From the NCBI RefSeq assembly GCF_001640805.2, contig NC_066855.1, positions 16,524,236-16,588,235 on the forward strand: DNA of 64,000 nt, in the 5' to 3' direction. The position numbers and the translations under genes were made by a program. Under the pieces are notes generated by a model. The model was given only the letters and a program-made list of their open reading frames with translations, ran no database searches and was not told where the DNA came from. This document shows, in pieces, positions 35,601-50,600 of the stretch. Every line of letters starts with the position of its first letter. Position 1 is the first letter of the stretch. The DNA comes from Lates calcarifer (taxonomy: Eukaryota; Chordata; Actinopteri; Centropomidae).

Positions 35601-38600
35601 TGTGTGGCTGACTGATTGGGGCTGCAGGTATACAGTAATGGCTGTTTTTCAGTGAAGCTGCTATCTGCACTGTCCATTTATTCCAGAAATCAATAAAATA
35701 AAGTGTTATCTGACCTTGTACGCTTTGATGAATCTGACAAAAACAGGGAAGAACATGGAGGGAGGAGTAGATTTAGAGTTCTCTCCAAAGTACTCCACAG
35801 CTGAGTCATACACATCCTGTAAAACAGACAAAACACAGGTCAAATTTAGCTTCACATCAGCTCAGGAACCAAAAATCATGGAGATGAATATTCAAAATAT
35901 TAAATTAATGTCTTCCAGAACTCCAAAAAGATGTGGCATATTGTGGAATGAAGGGTTATTTTAAGTTGGTTAGAGTTGACCTGTGCAGTTTTTCCATCAG
36001 CTATAAGAGAGTTGAGCAGCTCAGTGTTTTTGCTGAGAAACGTCTGCAGCACAGGATTATCTTTTTCCACAGAGAACTCCCTCCCGGTCACCTCCATGCC
36101 TCTCTCCAGAGCTCGCACATCCTGCACAATACTGTCAAGAGAAACTACAAGACAAAGAGAAGGAGTTATTATCATTCAGGAGGGAAGTTAGGGCTTCAGT
36201 TTAACATTCCTATCACTGCTGATAGTATGGTAATTAGATTATATGGTATTAATGCTGATTTAAAGGTCGCACTGTGGTGTCTGGGTCAGAGAACAGATAA
36301 CCTGCACAAAGGAAAAAAAATGTGAATAAAGTGATCACCGAGGAGAACAGCAGTCCCACTGTTAGAACTGCTTATTAAAGATGACATCTGACATACATTC
36401 ACGTCTGTGGTTTAGAGCTGAAACCATTAGTCAATCGATCTATTATTTGATAAATCAAATGTCATTGTCGCTGGTTTCAGCTTCAAAAATGTGAGGCTTT
36501 TTTCTGTTTTAAATCTCTGTAAACTCAGTATGAAACTGTTGAATGGACAAAACGACATTTCAGTGCGTCACTTTCAGATCTGGGAACTTGTGATTTGAAC
36601 AATTTTCTGACATTTTACAGCTGAATAATAGATGATTAACAGAAGACACATTTTCAGCTCAAAAAATATGAACTGTTGTTAATAAACCCTCTCAAGGAAA
36701 GAAATATTTTTTAGTTGTTAATTTTAGCGAGTGCGTACCCATCGATGCCTTGTCCAGGAAGTGCAGTTCTTCGTAAAAGGACTGGACCTCTGGGTATTTC
36801 TCCTGGATGATACTGACGATGAAGTGCATCAACGTCTGTTTGCGGTCTGTAGATTTAGTGTCTAACAGCTAAAAATCAAAAATCAGGTTATTATCTAATG
36901 AATATTTCTCCGAGGTGTTTGTAGTAGAAAATACAGATGGAAGCTTTAATGGATAACTTACTCACCAAATCTAAACTCTGCAGGCGGAAGCCGTACGCTG
37001 ACCCTCGCTTGCTGCTGTTCATGTAGTTTCCAAAAGCTAAGATGATCTTTACATCACAAACAAGAAGAAACAGTCTCAAACAGGATTCCACAACTTATTG
37101 AGCTGTGCACATAAAAAAACATTTGATATGAACTGAATAAGTCTTATACTTAAAATACTGGTGAAATAATTAGTTTTACATGAAGGAATCACAAACATTT
37201 TATATATAAAGTACAAAATTAAAGACTGAAATTACAGTAAATTATTCAACTTCACATCTCTGTAATTAACATCCAACCATGTACTTCTGTTTCACAAATG
37301 ACAAAATATCCCACACACATAATGAACAGCAGAGAGACGACATAAAGTGCAGGTGCAAAGAGTATCAGCTGTTTCTATGACATTTTATTCTTGTGAAAAT
37401 AAATTACCTCAAGGATTTTCTTTAGTTTGCTGGAAGATTTGATGGACATGGAGGCGGCGATGATGGCGTTGAGTTGCTGAAAAAAGAATAGTTGACATGA
37501 TTATTTGCCTATTTATGATATAAAACTAAATGATTACAGTAGGCTGTCACACTTAATTTACTATAAGCCTCTTTTTAAAGGAATAGTTCCACATTAAATG
37601 GGGGAATATGTTTATTTGCTTTCTTGCAGAGGTTAGAGGAGATGACTGACTCCACTTTAATGTCTGAACAGTAAATATATTTTATCCTTGGATGTAACCA
37701 GCCAACAGTTTCCCTTAGTTTCCAGTCTTTATGCTAAGCTAAGCTAGCCCTCTGCATTAGCTGCATGTCTTTTATTATGTCAGAGTGATTTATGTGTCTT
37801 TTATGTCCATGCTTCTGCTTTGTGTAATTTAGTGTCTTGTTTAGTCCATATTGTTATTTCATTGCTTTGTATGTGTTTCAGTGTGAGTGTGATGATTAGA
37901 CCCCATATAGAAGTAAGACAGACCCAGGGGTGAGGGGGTTTTCAGGGGGCTCATAATCAGACTTTCAGAGCCCCTGCTTTAAACTGAAGGACTGCTTCAC
38001 AGTTTCCCTCATTCTTTTTCCTGACACACAGTTCAAGTTATATAGTCCTGCTGAAGGCCTCCCACCCCCTCTCCCGCCTTGTGAACTCACAGGCTGTATC
38101 AGCTGGACGCTCTCAGGGAAATTGCCCATGAAGGTGAGAGTGCTGATACGCTGGGAAAGCCGCGGAATCTTGCTGAAGCGCACCATGAAGCGGTCCTCCT
38201 CGCTGAGCTCGTCCAGGGGCCTGCCCTCACACTCGTAGTTGTGGATGAGCTTCATTTCGTACTCTGTGGGGATGAAACGCTCCAGGAGCTCGAGGAAGTC
38301 CAGGCTCAGAGCTTTCTGGTTATACCTGCGGGGGACAGCAGTGATTTGAATTTAAAGTATCTCACTATTTTTGGGGAAATACAATACATTATGATTTTCA
38401 CATTATGTATGTGGTGACTGCCTCTAGGTTTAATACATACGTCTCGATGGCACAGCAGATGTCGGATGCAGCCATTCCCTCCTTGCGAAGAGTGATAGCC
38501 AGGTTTTTGGCCCTGTTGGGCTCCATTAGAGACACTTTACTGGGGGTCTTGTGGGCCAGTTTCATCTTGAGGGTCCCTGGGACTACAGGGGTGGACTGGG

Positions 38601-41600
38601 CCTTGGTCTTGAACTGCTCCTCGAAGGCAGCCATGTTTAGTTCCTGGTAGGAGAATTCCAAATAATATTGGTGGATTTTAAATTAATTATATGAACGGCA
38701 CTTTTCAATGAGTCCCAAATTAAAACTGCTGAAGTTTTAGTTTAAAAAATGACTGTAAATCACCTGCATGGCAGAAGTTAAAGGATAACTCCAGTATTTT
38801 TGGGGTCTTATTCTCCCATGTTTTGGGATGTAATAACTGGAATTATGAGTTTGTTGTTTTTGTTTCATGACAGACTGAACTGTATAAAAGCTTGTGACCA
38901 GACAATTGTTGATGTTATTGTTTTTACACCAAGATTGAAGGTGATTTTAATTAGAGACAGAATATTGTATATAGTTTTAATGGATGTTTATTTGGTTTGT
39001 AATGAACAAAAACCAATAAACATTCTCCTAAAAAAAAGAATAGAAATGTATCTAAATACATTCCGGGACTGTGTGAGACAAAGTGAAATCCTTGATGATG
39101 ATGGTTTATGTTGTGGAAACTGAGACATCTAGAGGCAGCAGTGACGAAAACAGACACTCAAGGAGGGACAGACCTCCAAGACATGCTCATCGTCCAGCTC
39201 ATTGAAGACGGTTCCTGCCACCTGGTTGGACTTGAGGGCCTGCCAGTTGAACAGCGGCATGCGGTATTTGGTCTGAATAGTCTTCTTTTTTTTACAACCT
39301 AGAGGAGATGATGAAAAAATGTTCATTTTCTAAAATAGAAAATCTGAATAATTTCACAAAAAATTTTCTCTCAACAGATGGTCAATCATTGGCAAAACAA
39401 AAACCAATAAACATAAAAGTAACCAAACTGCTTCTGTGGAGGCTGCTGCCTCCGACTGTGGACTCACCTGAGCTCCCATCAGCCCCAGACAGCTGGATCG
39501 TCCCACCTCCGGCGGCAGCAGGGGAGGTGGAGCTGCAGGTGGAGGAGGAGGAGGAGGAGGAGGAGGAGGAGGAGCTGGAGCTTTAGCTGTGTCCTCAGAT
39601 GGTGGTGGTGGCGGTGGTGGTGGTGGTGGGGGAGGAGGTGGAGGTGGAGGAGCTTGTACTGTCACAGAACCTTCAGAAGGGCAAGTTGGAGAGTCTGAGG
39701 AGGTGAGAGTGGCCTCGTGGTCGTTACCTGTACCTGCTTCTCCTTCAGCTGTTGGAGAAACATCAGCACGGTTATTTTTCTCTCTTTTCCCAGTTTTTGC
39801 TTCTGTCTCTGTACGTTCCTTAAAGTCAGTCAAGCTGAGCTGAAGGACAAGACCTGTTCATGTCTGTACCGTAGATAAGAAGGAGACTTTAGCAGGAAAA
39901 CTAATCTGACTGACATTACTGCTTTATACAGGATTTGATTGACTCTATCCAAATAAGGTCTCTGTCTGCGTATACTGTATAAATATCAGTATTAAATCAA
40001 TTCATCAGTTTGCATTTTTGACTCCATATGTAATTGTGCAGCCGCTGCAGTTCACTGTGCCACAAGTCAGGTCATCTTTAGTTCAGAGGCTGCCTGCATA
40101 TGGAAACATGAGTCCATGTGGTCAGTTGAAAGTCAGTTTGATGTCTTGGGCACAATTTAATACATTTGTCTTATTTTTAATTGATCATAGTCACAAAATG
40201 TTGCATGAGCAGAAAGATAAACTGTAGCTCAGGGGTTCCAAACTCCTGGTCTCTGGGCCAGATTCGGCCCTGGGGATAACCTCAGAGGGCTCATCAAATG
40301 TTTTGAATTTACTATTAAATCTGGGCCATGAGTAAATTGTAAATACTCTTCTTGCTTTGCAGCTCAGTATTAGAGTAATGAATAGATTTTCTAGTAAGGC
40401 TGAGAAAAACAGAATAAAAATAGTCTTTTTAAATGTGAGATTCAGCATTTAACCGCAGTGCACTTGACACCAAAATGTCTCTTTGTTAACCAAAAATAAA
40501 AACTTGACCTGGAGGACAGGCAGTTTCAAGAGAAGTGAACTACTTATTATTTTTTAATAGAGTATAAAGTGACTGCCTCCGGTCTCATCTGCAAGGAGAA
40601 AGCTTAGTTCTCTCTGTGAATGCAATCTTAGGCAGCATTACTCTTCTAAGCATGCAGGGAAATAAGCTATATGAGAAATATATTGTTAAACCCAGCCCTG
40701 AAGAAGAGGACAACCAGGACAGGACAATCAGTGGCCCCAGATAATTTGTTTTAGACCTCTGCTGTAGATGTATTCCTCTTAACTCTGTATTAACTGTTAT
40801 TTCAGGCCGGATGTGTGACATGATACCAGCCCTGACCTTTCTGAATCTTGTGCTGGACGACTGGGACGACCTGAACATCCAGCTGTCCGGACGGGGAGCG
40901 CTCCATTCGAACGAGCCCCTGCTCCACCAGGGCTTGAACTTTGACTTCCAGCTCCTTCAAGGCCTGGGTGGATCTGTCCTTGTCTCTCTCTCTTTCTCTC
41001 TCGCGCTCACGCTCAAGCTCTCTCTCTCGTTCTCGCTGCTGCAGCAGAGTCACCTGAGAGCACGACTCGCGCAGACTCTCCTGTAACACAGACACAGGCG
41101 GGAAACAGTCATTCGTTGTGTATGAATGACAATATCACGGTAAAGTGGCCAGACTGAAATGGCCAAAAGTATGCAGACACACAAACGTTATGATCATATG
41201 TGACGGGCCTCTACTTTTTTCCCCAGAGTTCCACCAGCCAGAAAAGCATCAACAAGGTCTGATACTGATGTTGGAAGGCAAGGTCACAGTCGGGGTTCCA
41301 GTTCATCCCAGAGGTGTTTGATCTGTACAGACCCCTTACCTAAACCACATCTGTCAAGAGAGGCTGGCAAGAGCATGCCAAACCAACAGGTGGCGATATA
41401 TCCCTACTGCTATGTCTACACCAGAGAGCACTCTGTCATCCTATTGGTCCATCTGAAGGAACGCGCTGTAGGAGATGTCACTCAAGACAGGATGTGCCGG
41501 GTGTCATGGGGAGTTACTTTGGTGAGTAATTATCAAATCAAATACGACCGCTGCCTCAAACTACTGTGTGAAAATAAAACCCCAAGTTGCAGTGAACTGG

Positions 41601-44600
41601 ATTTTCCCTTTAAGGAAACACAGTGTAAAGATGGTGTATTTTACCTTCAGGAGCTCCACCTCTTTAGTGGTCTGAATGAGCTTTTTCTCCAGCTCTGAGG
41701 CTTTCTCCATCGCCTCCCTCTCACTCTCCTGAAGCCTGCTGCTCAACTGTGGGTCAAACATTTCACTCATTTAAGATGAAGTCTATAAAACCATAAAGTG
41801 TGAAAAAAGTGAAGGGGACTGAATTGGAAGCTGCTGTATATTGACCTGTGTGTTGTGCTCCTGTAGTTCCTCCATATGTTCCAGCAGAGCGTTCTTAGTC
41901 TCTGCATCCTCCAGCAGAGCTCCCACATCAAACACGTTGTCCAGGTAGGCCTGAATCTGCACCAGCAGTCTGTCGCTCTCTGTGAACTTCAACTTCTACA
42001 CACAAACACAACAGACTTTAAAATAATGATGTACATTAATGCTACATTTTGTTTATACTGAGTCTAAACAGCACAAAAAATATGATGTCCACATTTCAAA
42101 GTCTAATGTCAGAGGTCAGACTGTGATGTTACAGGTCAGACTTGCCTCCAGGTAGTCATCCAGTCCATGTCGAGTGAACTCATACTGAAGGTGGACTCTG
42201 AAGTTCATGTTTTCCACTGAGTGGACCACAATGTTGATGAACTGCATACAGGCCACCTGGTGGACAGACAGAGTAAATAGTTCATTCAATTTTACTGTAC
42301 TGCATCAGCTCTGATTTAAAGAAAACAAACCTCCTCTACAAACAGGAACATTTTGCCTTAGTGTCCAAACTACAGATTCAGCATTTAAGATCAGGACCAG
42401 AGTATGTGGTCCAGGTGAGCAGGACACAGCTGCACGCAGCATGAAGGACCAGGTAGGTTCTATCTCTTTTGAATGAGGGAACAAAATTCAAAAATCTAAA
42501 AACTGGATTTGGTGCTCTAGAAATAGAAATACATTCATCTATGTGTTCACACTGGTTTAAATGCAACACTGTAACTTCTCTCTAAACTTTTGATTATTAT
42601 TCTCAGCATTTTTCCACACAGCTGTGATCGGATAGGTTAAAGCAGAATTAAAAAGTATTCACTTGAGTACTGTCATATTTTATTTCCTGCACTCTGCCCA
42701 TTTTACATAACTACACACAGGCTGTTTAATTGAAAGGAAGACTGCCATGTTGTTAATGGCTCTGTCTAACAGCTTTATTATTAGCGCTAATTTCTCCTAT
42801 TGTTCTTTTTTTCTGTTGTTCATATTGTGTTACTGTGCATTTTTCTACACATGTCAAATGAAGATATATTATGTGCAAGAGTGAAATGTGCAACTAGTCA
42901 GACGTTTTAGTAATTTCATGTAGTTGCTAATAGCAGTTTTACCTTACATGAATTAGCTTTGTTGGATGGAAAGCATATCTTTATTGGCATCACAAGACAG
43001 GTAACACCATTTAACTCTCCCTAACAGTACAGAACTGATCAATAAATGGTTTATAACACATTTGAACACATTTCCAAACCTCCACATTCATTATCTGTCA
43101 ATAGATCAGTTATTGATCCTTCATAAGAGGAGCTGACAAACCCATTAAAAAACATAAACATGTATTGAATTGAAATGAAATGGAGTGTTACAGAGAAATC
43201 CTTAATGAGTTGGTTTTAGAGGACAAAGGATGCGTGCATATCCCCTTGTTAATTCAAGCTAATTCAATTCGAGCTGAGTCTTCATGTAAACAAACATATA
43301 TATGGCCAAATGTATGTGGACATGGGCGAATAGGTTTGGTCTGAGGCTGAGGGTTGTAAACATGAACTGTGGGAGCTAGCATGGCTAATGTGCTAACAGC
43401 AGCAGTCTGCCAAAGTTATAAATTATGCAGCTTCTTATCAAAAACCTCACTGTCCTTAATATCTGTCACTGTCCTTACACTGACAACAATACAAGTAGAA
43501 TGGTGTCTTCTCTGCTGCTTGTATTATTTTTGCCATGTAGCCATAAAACCAGACTGTAAACAATACTTCCTGAAGGAGAGATGTGTCTGAGTGGGAGGTG
43601 GAATGGCCAGTGGCTGGTAGAAAGACTGAGAGTGGAGGCTGTTACAGTGCAGATTAATGCCACACATACTCCACATATGAGTGTAATGTTTCAGTGTCCA
43701 CATACTTTTGGACTTATATCACAACAGAAAAAGCATAGCCTATATCTGGACACACAAAGCTTTACCATGAAGTCGATGTTACTGTCTTCACTGCGGAAAA
43801 ACTCCATCAGCTTCTCAAATCTGCTTTTCTCTCCACACACCTGAAACACAACAGCAGTTCACATCAGATCACAGCAGGAGCACGGCAGTAAACCTACTGA
43901 TTATTATACCTGTGGTTCTCTTCATTGTGTTTTGCGATTAATTGGTGCTTAGTTAAATCTAGGTGATGTCCTCTGAGACGTGCCACTCGAGTTAGAAGAG
44001 ATAAATACACTTGTTATCTTGCACTCTGTCTTCCCCGTATGTACTCACATGGGGGCAGTGTGCTCACACAGAAATGGACTCCACCATAATATTACACAAT
44101 AATGCATCTGTCTATCCTACCTACACAAGTAATGCAGTGTTTAAATGATCTTCAGCAAACACAGTTTTAATTAAACAGTGCTGTAATAACAGGATAATTT
44201 GGCTGCTGTTTCTGGCGAAGCTGTGGTCATGAATTTAGTTTCAAGTTCAGCTCAGTTCAACACAAATGATGGCACTAATAAAACCAGTGCACCATTACAT
44301 AAACAAGGCGTCAGTGTTTGTCTCCTACACTACAGTGAGAAAGTGTGTGTGTGTTAGAAATGGAGGAAAACGTGTCTAAATTCTGTTTGTGTTTTCTTAA
44401 CTAACAGCTCAGCAGATTCCCTGTCTCATCCATTAGCAGCAGTCTGTCCCTGTTTGCTGTCTTGTGCTCTGCCTCCCCCTTTTTGCCCACTCATGTCTGC
44501 TAAATAATGCACTGCGCCAACCCAACAGCCTGCACGACCCAAAACAATGCCCACGTTCTGCTACTGAGGGACACATAAGCCAGCTCCTGGCCCGGAGCCC

Positions 44601-47600
44601 GCCTGCCTCTCCTTTACCAACCACGGGCGCTCTATCGCTTTCTCCATCTTTCCCCCGGATCTCCCCCTGGCTTTCGCCCACACACACACCTCAGTGTTGC
44701 TGAGGCACCAAAACAAGTGCCACTCACTGTGATACTCGAGTCACTGCTGTGGTAACTGATGCTGCGCTAATCAGCCAGGCGAGGGCTGATGCTGCCAGAG
44801 GATTTGGTTCTTACAAACGGACAGGTTTTTAATTTGTCACTTGATTTTCCTCGTCTTTTTACTTTAGGGGAAGACTTGTACTGTGAAATCAAAATATTCT
44901 GGCTGACCGGCCAGATTTTAACACATCTGAGACTCAGCTGTGAGAGGATGCATTGTGTGTTTTCTGCTCTCTGTTGCTTTTAATTATTATTTTTCACTCT
45001 CTTACTGAGTTTTATTCTTTTTTAACTGAGTTTTCTTTGCTGGAAAATTTGCCCTTGTGCTGTACAGCTCCACTGTCTGAATTCTAATAGGTTTGCTTCT
45101 GGTTCTGTCTTACTCCCCCTGGATAGACCTACAATTTGAGAAATATCTAACAAATACTTACACACTTGAATTCAAATAAGGGCTGTTTAGTAAAAGACTC
45201 CTACAGCAGCCATTCAGTCTAATTAAACTGTTGTTTTAAGTGTTTCTGAAATTGGAGCCAAAATTAAAACAGCACTCAGCTCCAGGCTATACCAAGGAAA
45301 TTACATTAGTGGTCAAGATCTGAATCCAAAAGCAGCATTAAAGTGAACTCCCTCACCACAGTCAGGGAGGATTCAGCTTGTTGGAGGGCAGCTTTCTAAC
45401 ATCACTGACATCTACTAATAATAGAAACTTCTAGTTCAGGTTTATGCTCCTTCCTGTCTGCGTTGTTAAAGCCACATGAGGCGATCTGTTGGCAACAGTT
45501 GCTGCTTTCTCAGGCAAAGATGAGAGACATCCAAGAAGAGGTCAAAGGCACCTCAACAAGTGTTTCACATATTTACGCCTCTTCAGTCAGTTTTATCTGG
45601 TGGTGGGACAACTGGACTGAGCAGCTGACGAGGGAGGGAGAGGGGACAGGAGGGTCTGGGGTTCCCCTTAACCTGCTTTTCAATGCATTGAAGGACAGAC
45701 TGGTATGTGGGTGCTGTTACACTAACACCACTTCTATGTTAAGAATAAGACCAGTTTAAAATAAGGACTGAATGTGGGCTGAGTCATTCCAGCTGATGGT
45801 TGTAATAAGGGTCGTCTTTAGGGAAATTAAAAGAAGTACAGAGTGGAAAGTTTGAGGGTAATATGGGACAATATCTTCATGAATTCTTTCATCACAAGGT
45901 GATGCAACTTTTGCTGCTTTATTAAATGGAAAAAAGGTTCAGGGGAAAACTGGGGGAAAACCAGGGTTATAGTTCTTCAAGTAAGGTATTCATATAAGTG
46001 TTGGTGTATCAACACTAGTACTGAAAATTCCTGGTACTCAGTCCTACTCCCAGTACGAGTGAGTCATAACCGTTGCTTTTGACTAATTAGACAAGCAAGA
46101 CAAACACTGGATCTGAAAAGGTCATGGTCTGTTAGCATGCTAACATCAGTAGAAGAAAAGAAGTGATAGAAATAGAAGTAAAACAAGAGATAATGTTGTT
46201 ACTTTCTACCACAGGTGCAGCTCTTGGCAAGTAAAGGAAAGAAGTTTGATGGTGAACTCACAATGTTTCTTTAGACTGGTAAGTAAACAGTAGTTCATAC
46301 TAATGTCAGCTATGTAGCAATAGCAAAAACTTACATAAAGCACCTTTAAGTAAGAGGAATGAACCTTCAGTAGAGTCAGATAAATGAAGCACTGTCAAAA
46401 AGGATGTAAAACTCACTGAATCTGACTAACTCACACTGAAGCATCAAAGTAGCTTCGAATAAACCTTTGTATTAATTTTTGCCCAGAATAAAGACTGTTG
46501 ATTTTGAAACCAAAAGCATGTTAGGAAGAGATCTTTTTATCTGTGTTTGAACAGCAAGAATGATTACACTGCTCATACAGGCGTCTGACTATTGTTTTTA
46601 GACAGACCTGAAAAATGTGAACCTATCCTGTAAGTTAGCTCAGCAACCACTCCCATTACAAATAAACAGACTTGTAGTTTCACTCCAGTGACCCATCATA
46701 CCTCTTTGAAGTTGTCGAAGGCGGAGAGGATAATGTCATGGCCGCCTCTTACCAAACATACGGCGGCCAGTAGCTCCAGCACCAGCGCCTTAGTCCTGAG
46801 AAGTAGAATTTATATGTACATTTATTTTTGGTACTTTGAGTAGGTTTTTTGTATTTATTGATGTATTCGATTTCTCATGAGTTTCCACACATGTTTATTA
46901 CCTTGGATTTCTATTGTTGAGGCTGAGTGTGAGCTCATTGACACAGCAGGGGTGCTTCATCACCAGGTTGAACCCAGACTGATAACACACACACATCAAA
47001 CAAAAAAAATTCTCTCTGCACTTTAAGCTCATATTGAGACACAGGACTGGATGTTTTCCAACCATCTACCTGCAGCTACAAGACTGACTGTAATTACATT
47101 TAAACTAGAACTACTACATCCCTTACATTCTTCTTACTGTTGTTTGACTACCACAGTCGTCTAATTTAACCTTGTCAGCTGGTGCCACAGACACAGGTAA
47201 ATTAGTATTAAAATGCTAACTTATGAGACAATATGTGAGATTTCACACCTTTTAAGTCAAAATGATGATCTTAGTCATCTGACTTATTGTCTCTTAATTC
47301 TGACTTAAAAGGTCAAAGATCTGACTGTTCTCATAATAAATCATTATCAATTCTAGTGTCTTACTTAGTGTCTCATTACTATTTTCTTTTTTTTTCATTC
47401 CTAACATTGCATCCATTTTCTTTTTTTCCTTGCAGGAATGAGTTTCCATACCTGTCAAACACGTTAAAACAAAGAGAGTACACGCTGAGTGGGTGGTTTT
47501 AAATACCTGATAGTTCATGATGGCACGTAAACACATGATGCAGAGATGAACGTCATCTTTCTGGCTCACAACACGCGAGTTCCTCACGACTTTCCTGTTT

Positions 47601-50600
47601 TGGAGAGAGTTGAATCTGCCAGGTGAGAGACGCTGTGGTTACGGCTCTGTTGTCCCTACGCCTACACTAAGAAATCAGTCTCATAAGTGGTGGCTGCAGT
47701 GGTTCTATGACCGAGTTAAGTAGGCTGAGAAGTTGTAGATCTACACAGATCAAATCAGTGCTGCAGTCTAATGTGTGTCTGTCTGTGATGTGGGAAGTTT
47801 GTCACATTCCTACCTAAACAGTCTGAAACAAGAGAATGCCAAGCACATATGTGCGCAGATGTGTTCACAATGACTACGTCATTGTAGCCGCATCAGATTA
47901 GATGATTTGATGTCTGAGAATGTGTGTGTGTGTGTTTGCGTGTGTTCAGGTGTTCATTTGCAGTGTGATGTCTACACAAGAAAATAACTCCCAAAAACCT
48001 ACAGACCTACAGAAACCTACAGAATGTGTGTGTATATATATATATATACATATATACACAGTATATACTTGTGACTTCTAATGTGACCTCCTTGTAATAT
48101 GTTTTTTTTTAACATTGATATTAGGACTGGCTCTAATGATTATTATATATCCATCAGTCTTCTAACTATTTTCTCAATTAACTGATCAATCATTTGGTCG
48201 ATAAAATATCAGAATACAGTGATAAATGCCCATGACAATGTCCTACATCACCAAGTAACTGTCCCAAACCTAGAAATATTCACTTTACTGTCATGTAAGA
48301 TGAAGAAAAGTAGCAAATCACATCACATCTGAGAAGCTGAAACTATCAAATTTTCAGTATTTGTGATTGAAAAATATTTTGAAGTAGGAATTTCTGTGCA
48401 GTCCTACATACTCTTATGGACTTAGTTCTCTTTTATATATAAATTTTGTCTGATTATTTGACACACAAACACACAAACACCCTGTCAGAGAAAACCTCCT
48501 GTAGTTTGTTTATTTGTTTAGATCTGAATTTATGTGTGCGCATCAGTAACATGAGTCACTACTTTGTTTGTCTCTCTGTGTGTGAGAGTCTGCTCCCTGT
48601 ATTGATCCAACTGTATTTGGATATCAAATGCAAACAGCCACAGCCACAACAACTGTGTCATCTGTCGAGGGAGATCAAGCATTGTTTGTTGGAGAGTGTG
48701 TCTGGGTGCACTGAACTGTGTGTTCAGTGTTTTTGTGAAATAGTGTAAATGTACTCATATCGGCACAAAGTATCATTTATTTACTTTACATTATGACACC
48801 ATTTATGTTTAGGATGTAGTTTATGAAGGGTTTATGGTTACAAGTTATAACCAGATTTCTCCCAGCATAAGCTGTTGTTTTAGCTACATTATATAGCCAA
48901 AAGTATGTGGACACCCCTGTTCACAGTGTATTTTTGGACTTTTTTTCATGGTTGGGGTTACACTCATTAGTTCCAGTCAAGGGAAATCTTAAGGCTATAA
49001 CATACAATTATATTTTAGACAGTAAATCACTTACAACTACAGCACTGTGCAAAAGTTTTGAGCTTAACTGTAAAGCAATACCATCAGGGATGCATCTGAT
49101 CGGACCCAGATTCAATGAGCCTAAACATTAAGGACTTTTCTGGACCAGATTATTCTTATTCCTATTCGACCTATTCTTTTTTATTGTGTCCACACTACAA
49201 GAACTGAGAATGATCGTAGTCCTTACAACACCATACTGAGGGACTTATTTGACTCTTCATTTCATTGCTAACATCAGTCCACAGCCTCCTCACCTGACTG
49301 TGAAGCCCTTGCTGGCCTTCAAGGCACTGTGAGAAGGGGAGTTGCTGGCACTTCTGCTCAGATCTTCCACTGACTTGTCCATAGTCTTGCCCTTGTCTGT
49401 GGGCAGGGAGCCATTGTCCAGAGTGTCTGTGTCATAGCTGTGGGGAGTCACAGTTATGGGAAGAGAGTCAGAGTTTACTCTCATATAAATATACGCAGTC
49501 ATGAGATTCTTTGATACAGTGATGGGAAGTGACTGTGTGAAGAAGATAAGATAATACAATAGTTTCAGGAATGTGAAATAATGGTAATTCAGGCTGATAC
49601 CTACGTGACAGCGCTATGGGCAAAAGACAGATAATCCACAAGAACATCTAAGCCTTGGTTTTCCTCGTTTAGGAACTCCTGAGCCCAGCTGCAGGGAGAA
49701 AATGTGTTTGAACTCAGTGGCTCTGCTTTAAACAGTGACAAGCTGTAGAATTTATAGAAGCTTTCTAGAATTTCAAGACTTGTACAAAGATATTGCCAGA
49801 TTTTCTTGGCTCACTTTTAGTTTGTGTGATTATAATCAGCCTCTTTTTCTCACATGAGAATTGACTCACCCAATATGATTGGTCCTCAGGGAAATCTCCA
49901 GCTCTCTCAGGACCTGAGTGGATTCCTGGACACGTCTCTTAAACTGACAGAACACAGGCAAGGTGGTTATCAGGTCAGTGAATGTTAAACTATTCAGAAA
50001 ATGTCAGAGATGCCAGAGTGCTTTAGAGTAATGATTTGTAAAATGGACTCTATAAACAGGCACATTTAAAAAACACATGAAATAAACAACTACTATAGCT
50101 GCAGACTTAATGGTTTGGAGGGTGGGAGCTTTGTTGTGCTAACAAGGTGTCATGCTCATGAGGAGGATTTTTCACAACCTGGCAACCCAGGTGGCTCATT
50201 ACTGATCTGTAAAAAAAGGGTAAATGCTTATTGTCTATTAATAAAGCTGTATTAATAAAGCCTTATGAGAAAGTCATACCCATATATTTTGTGCTTGTAG
50301 ACAAAATATCAAAAAGTCTAATTCTACTCTTCACTCATTTTTGATGTGATATGTAATTACTGGATTTTGACTTTGTATAGCAGTATATCATCCTCCTTCA
50401 GTGTATTTTGGTGTAACAGACATTTTTGACAGAATATATCTCCAGTCTTTAACTGGCCTGCAGCTCTGTTCTGGTTCAAGATACTGTAGGTGTAAAAGGC
50501 AGCAGCAGCATGGTCAATTCTGAGAAACAGTGCACAGTCTATAGTCAAAATGTGCCACAAAAAGCAAAATTTTATCAAGAAATATGGAGATAGGAGACTT

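Noticed and set aside
39308..39586. Polyglutamate/glycine frames on the + strand
   Set aside because: Antisense of the fmnl1 FH1 trinucleotide repeats.
44433..44703. Frames open on both strands in a GC-richer part of fmnl1 intron 9
   Set aside because: No splice signals, no Kozak context and no recognisable protein; the base composition alone explains them.
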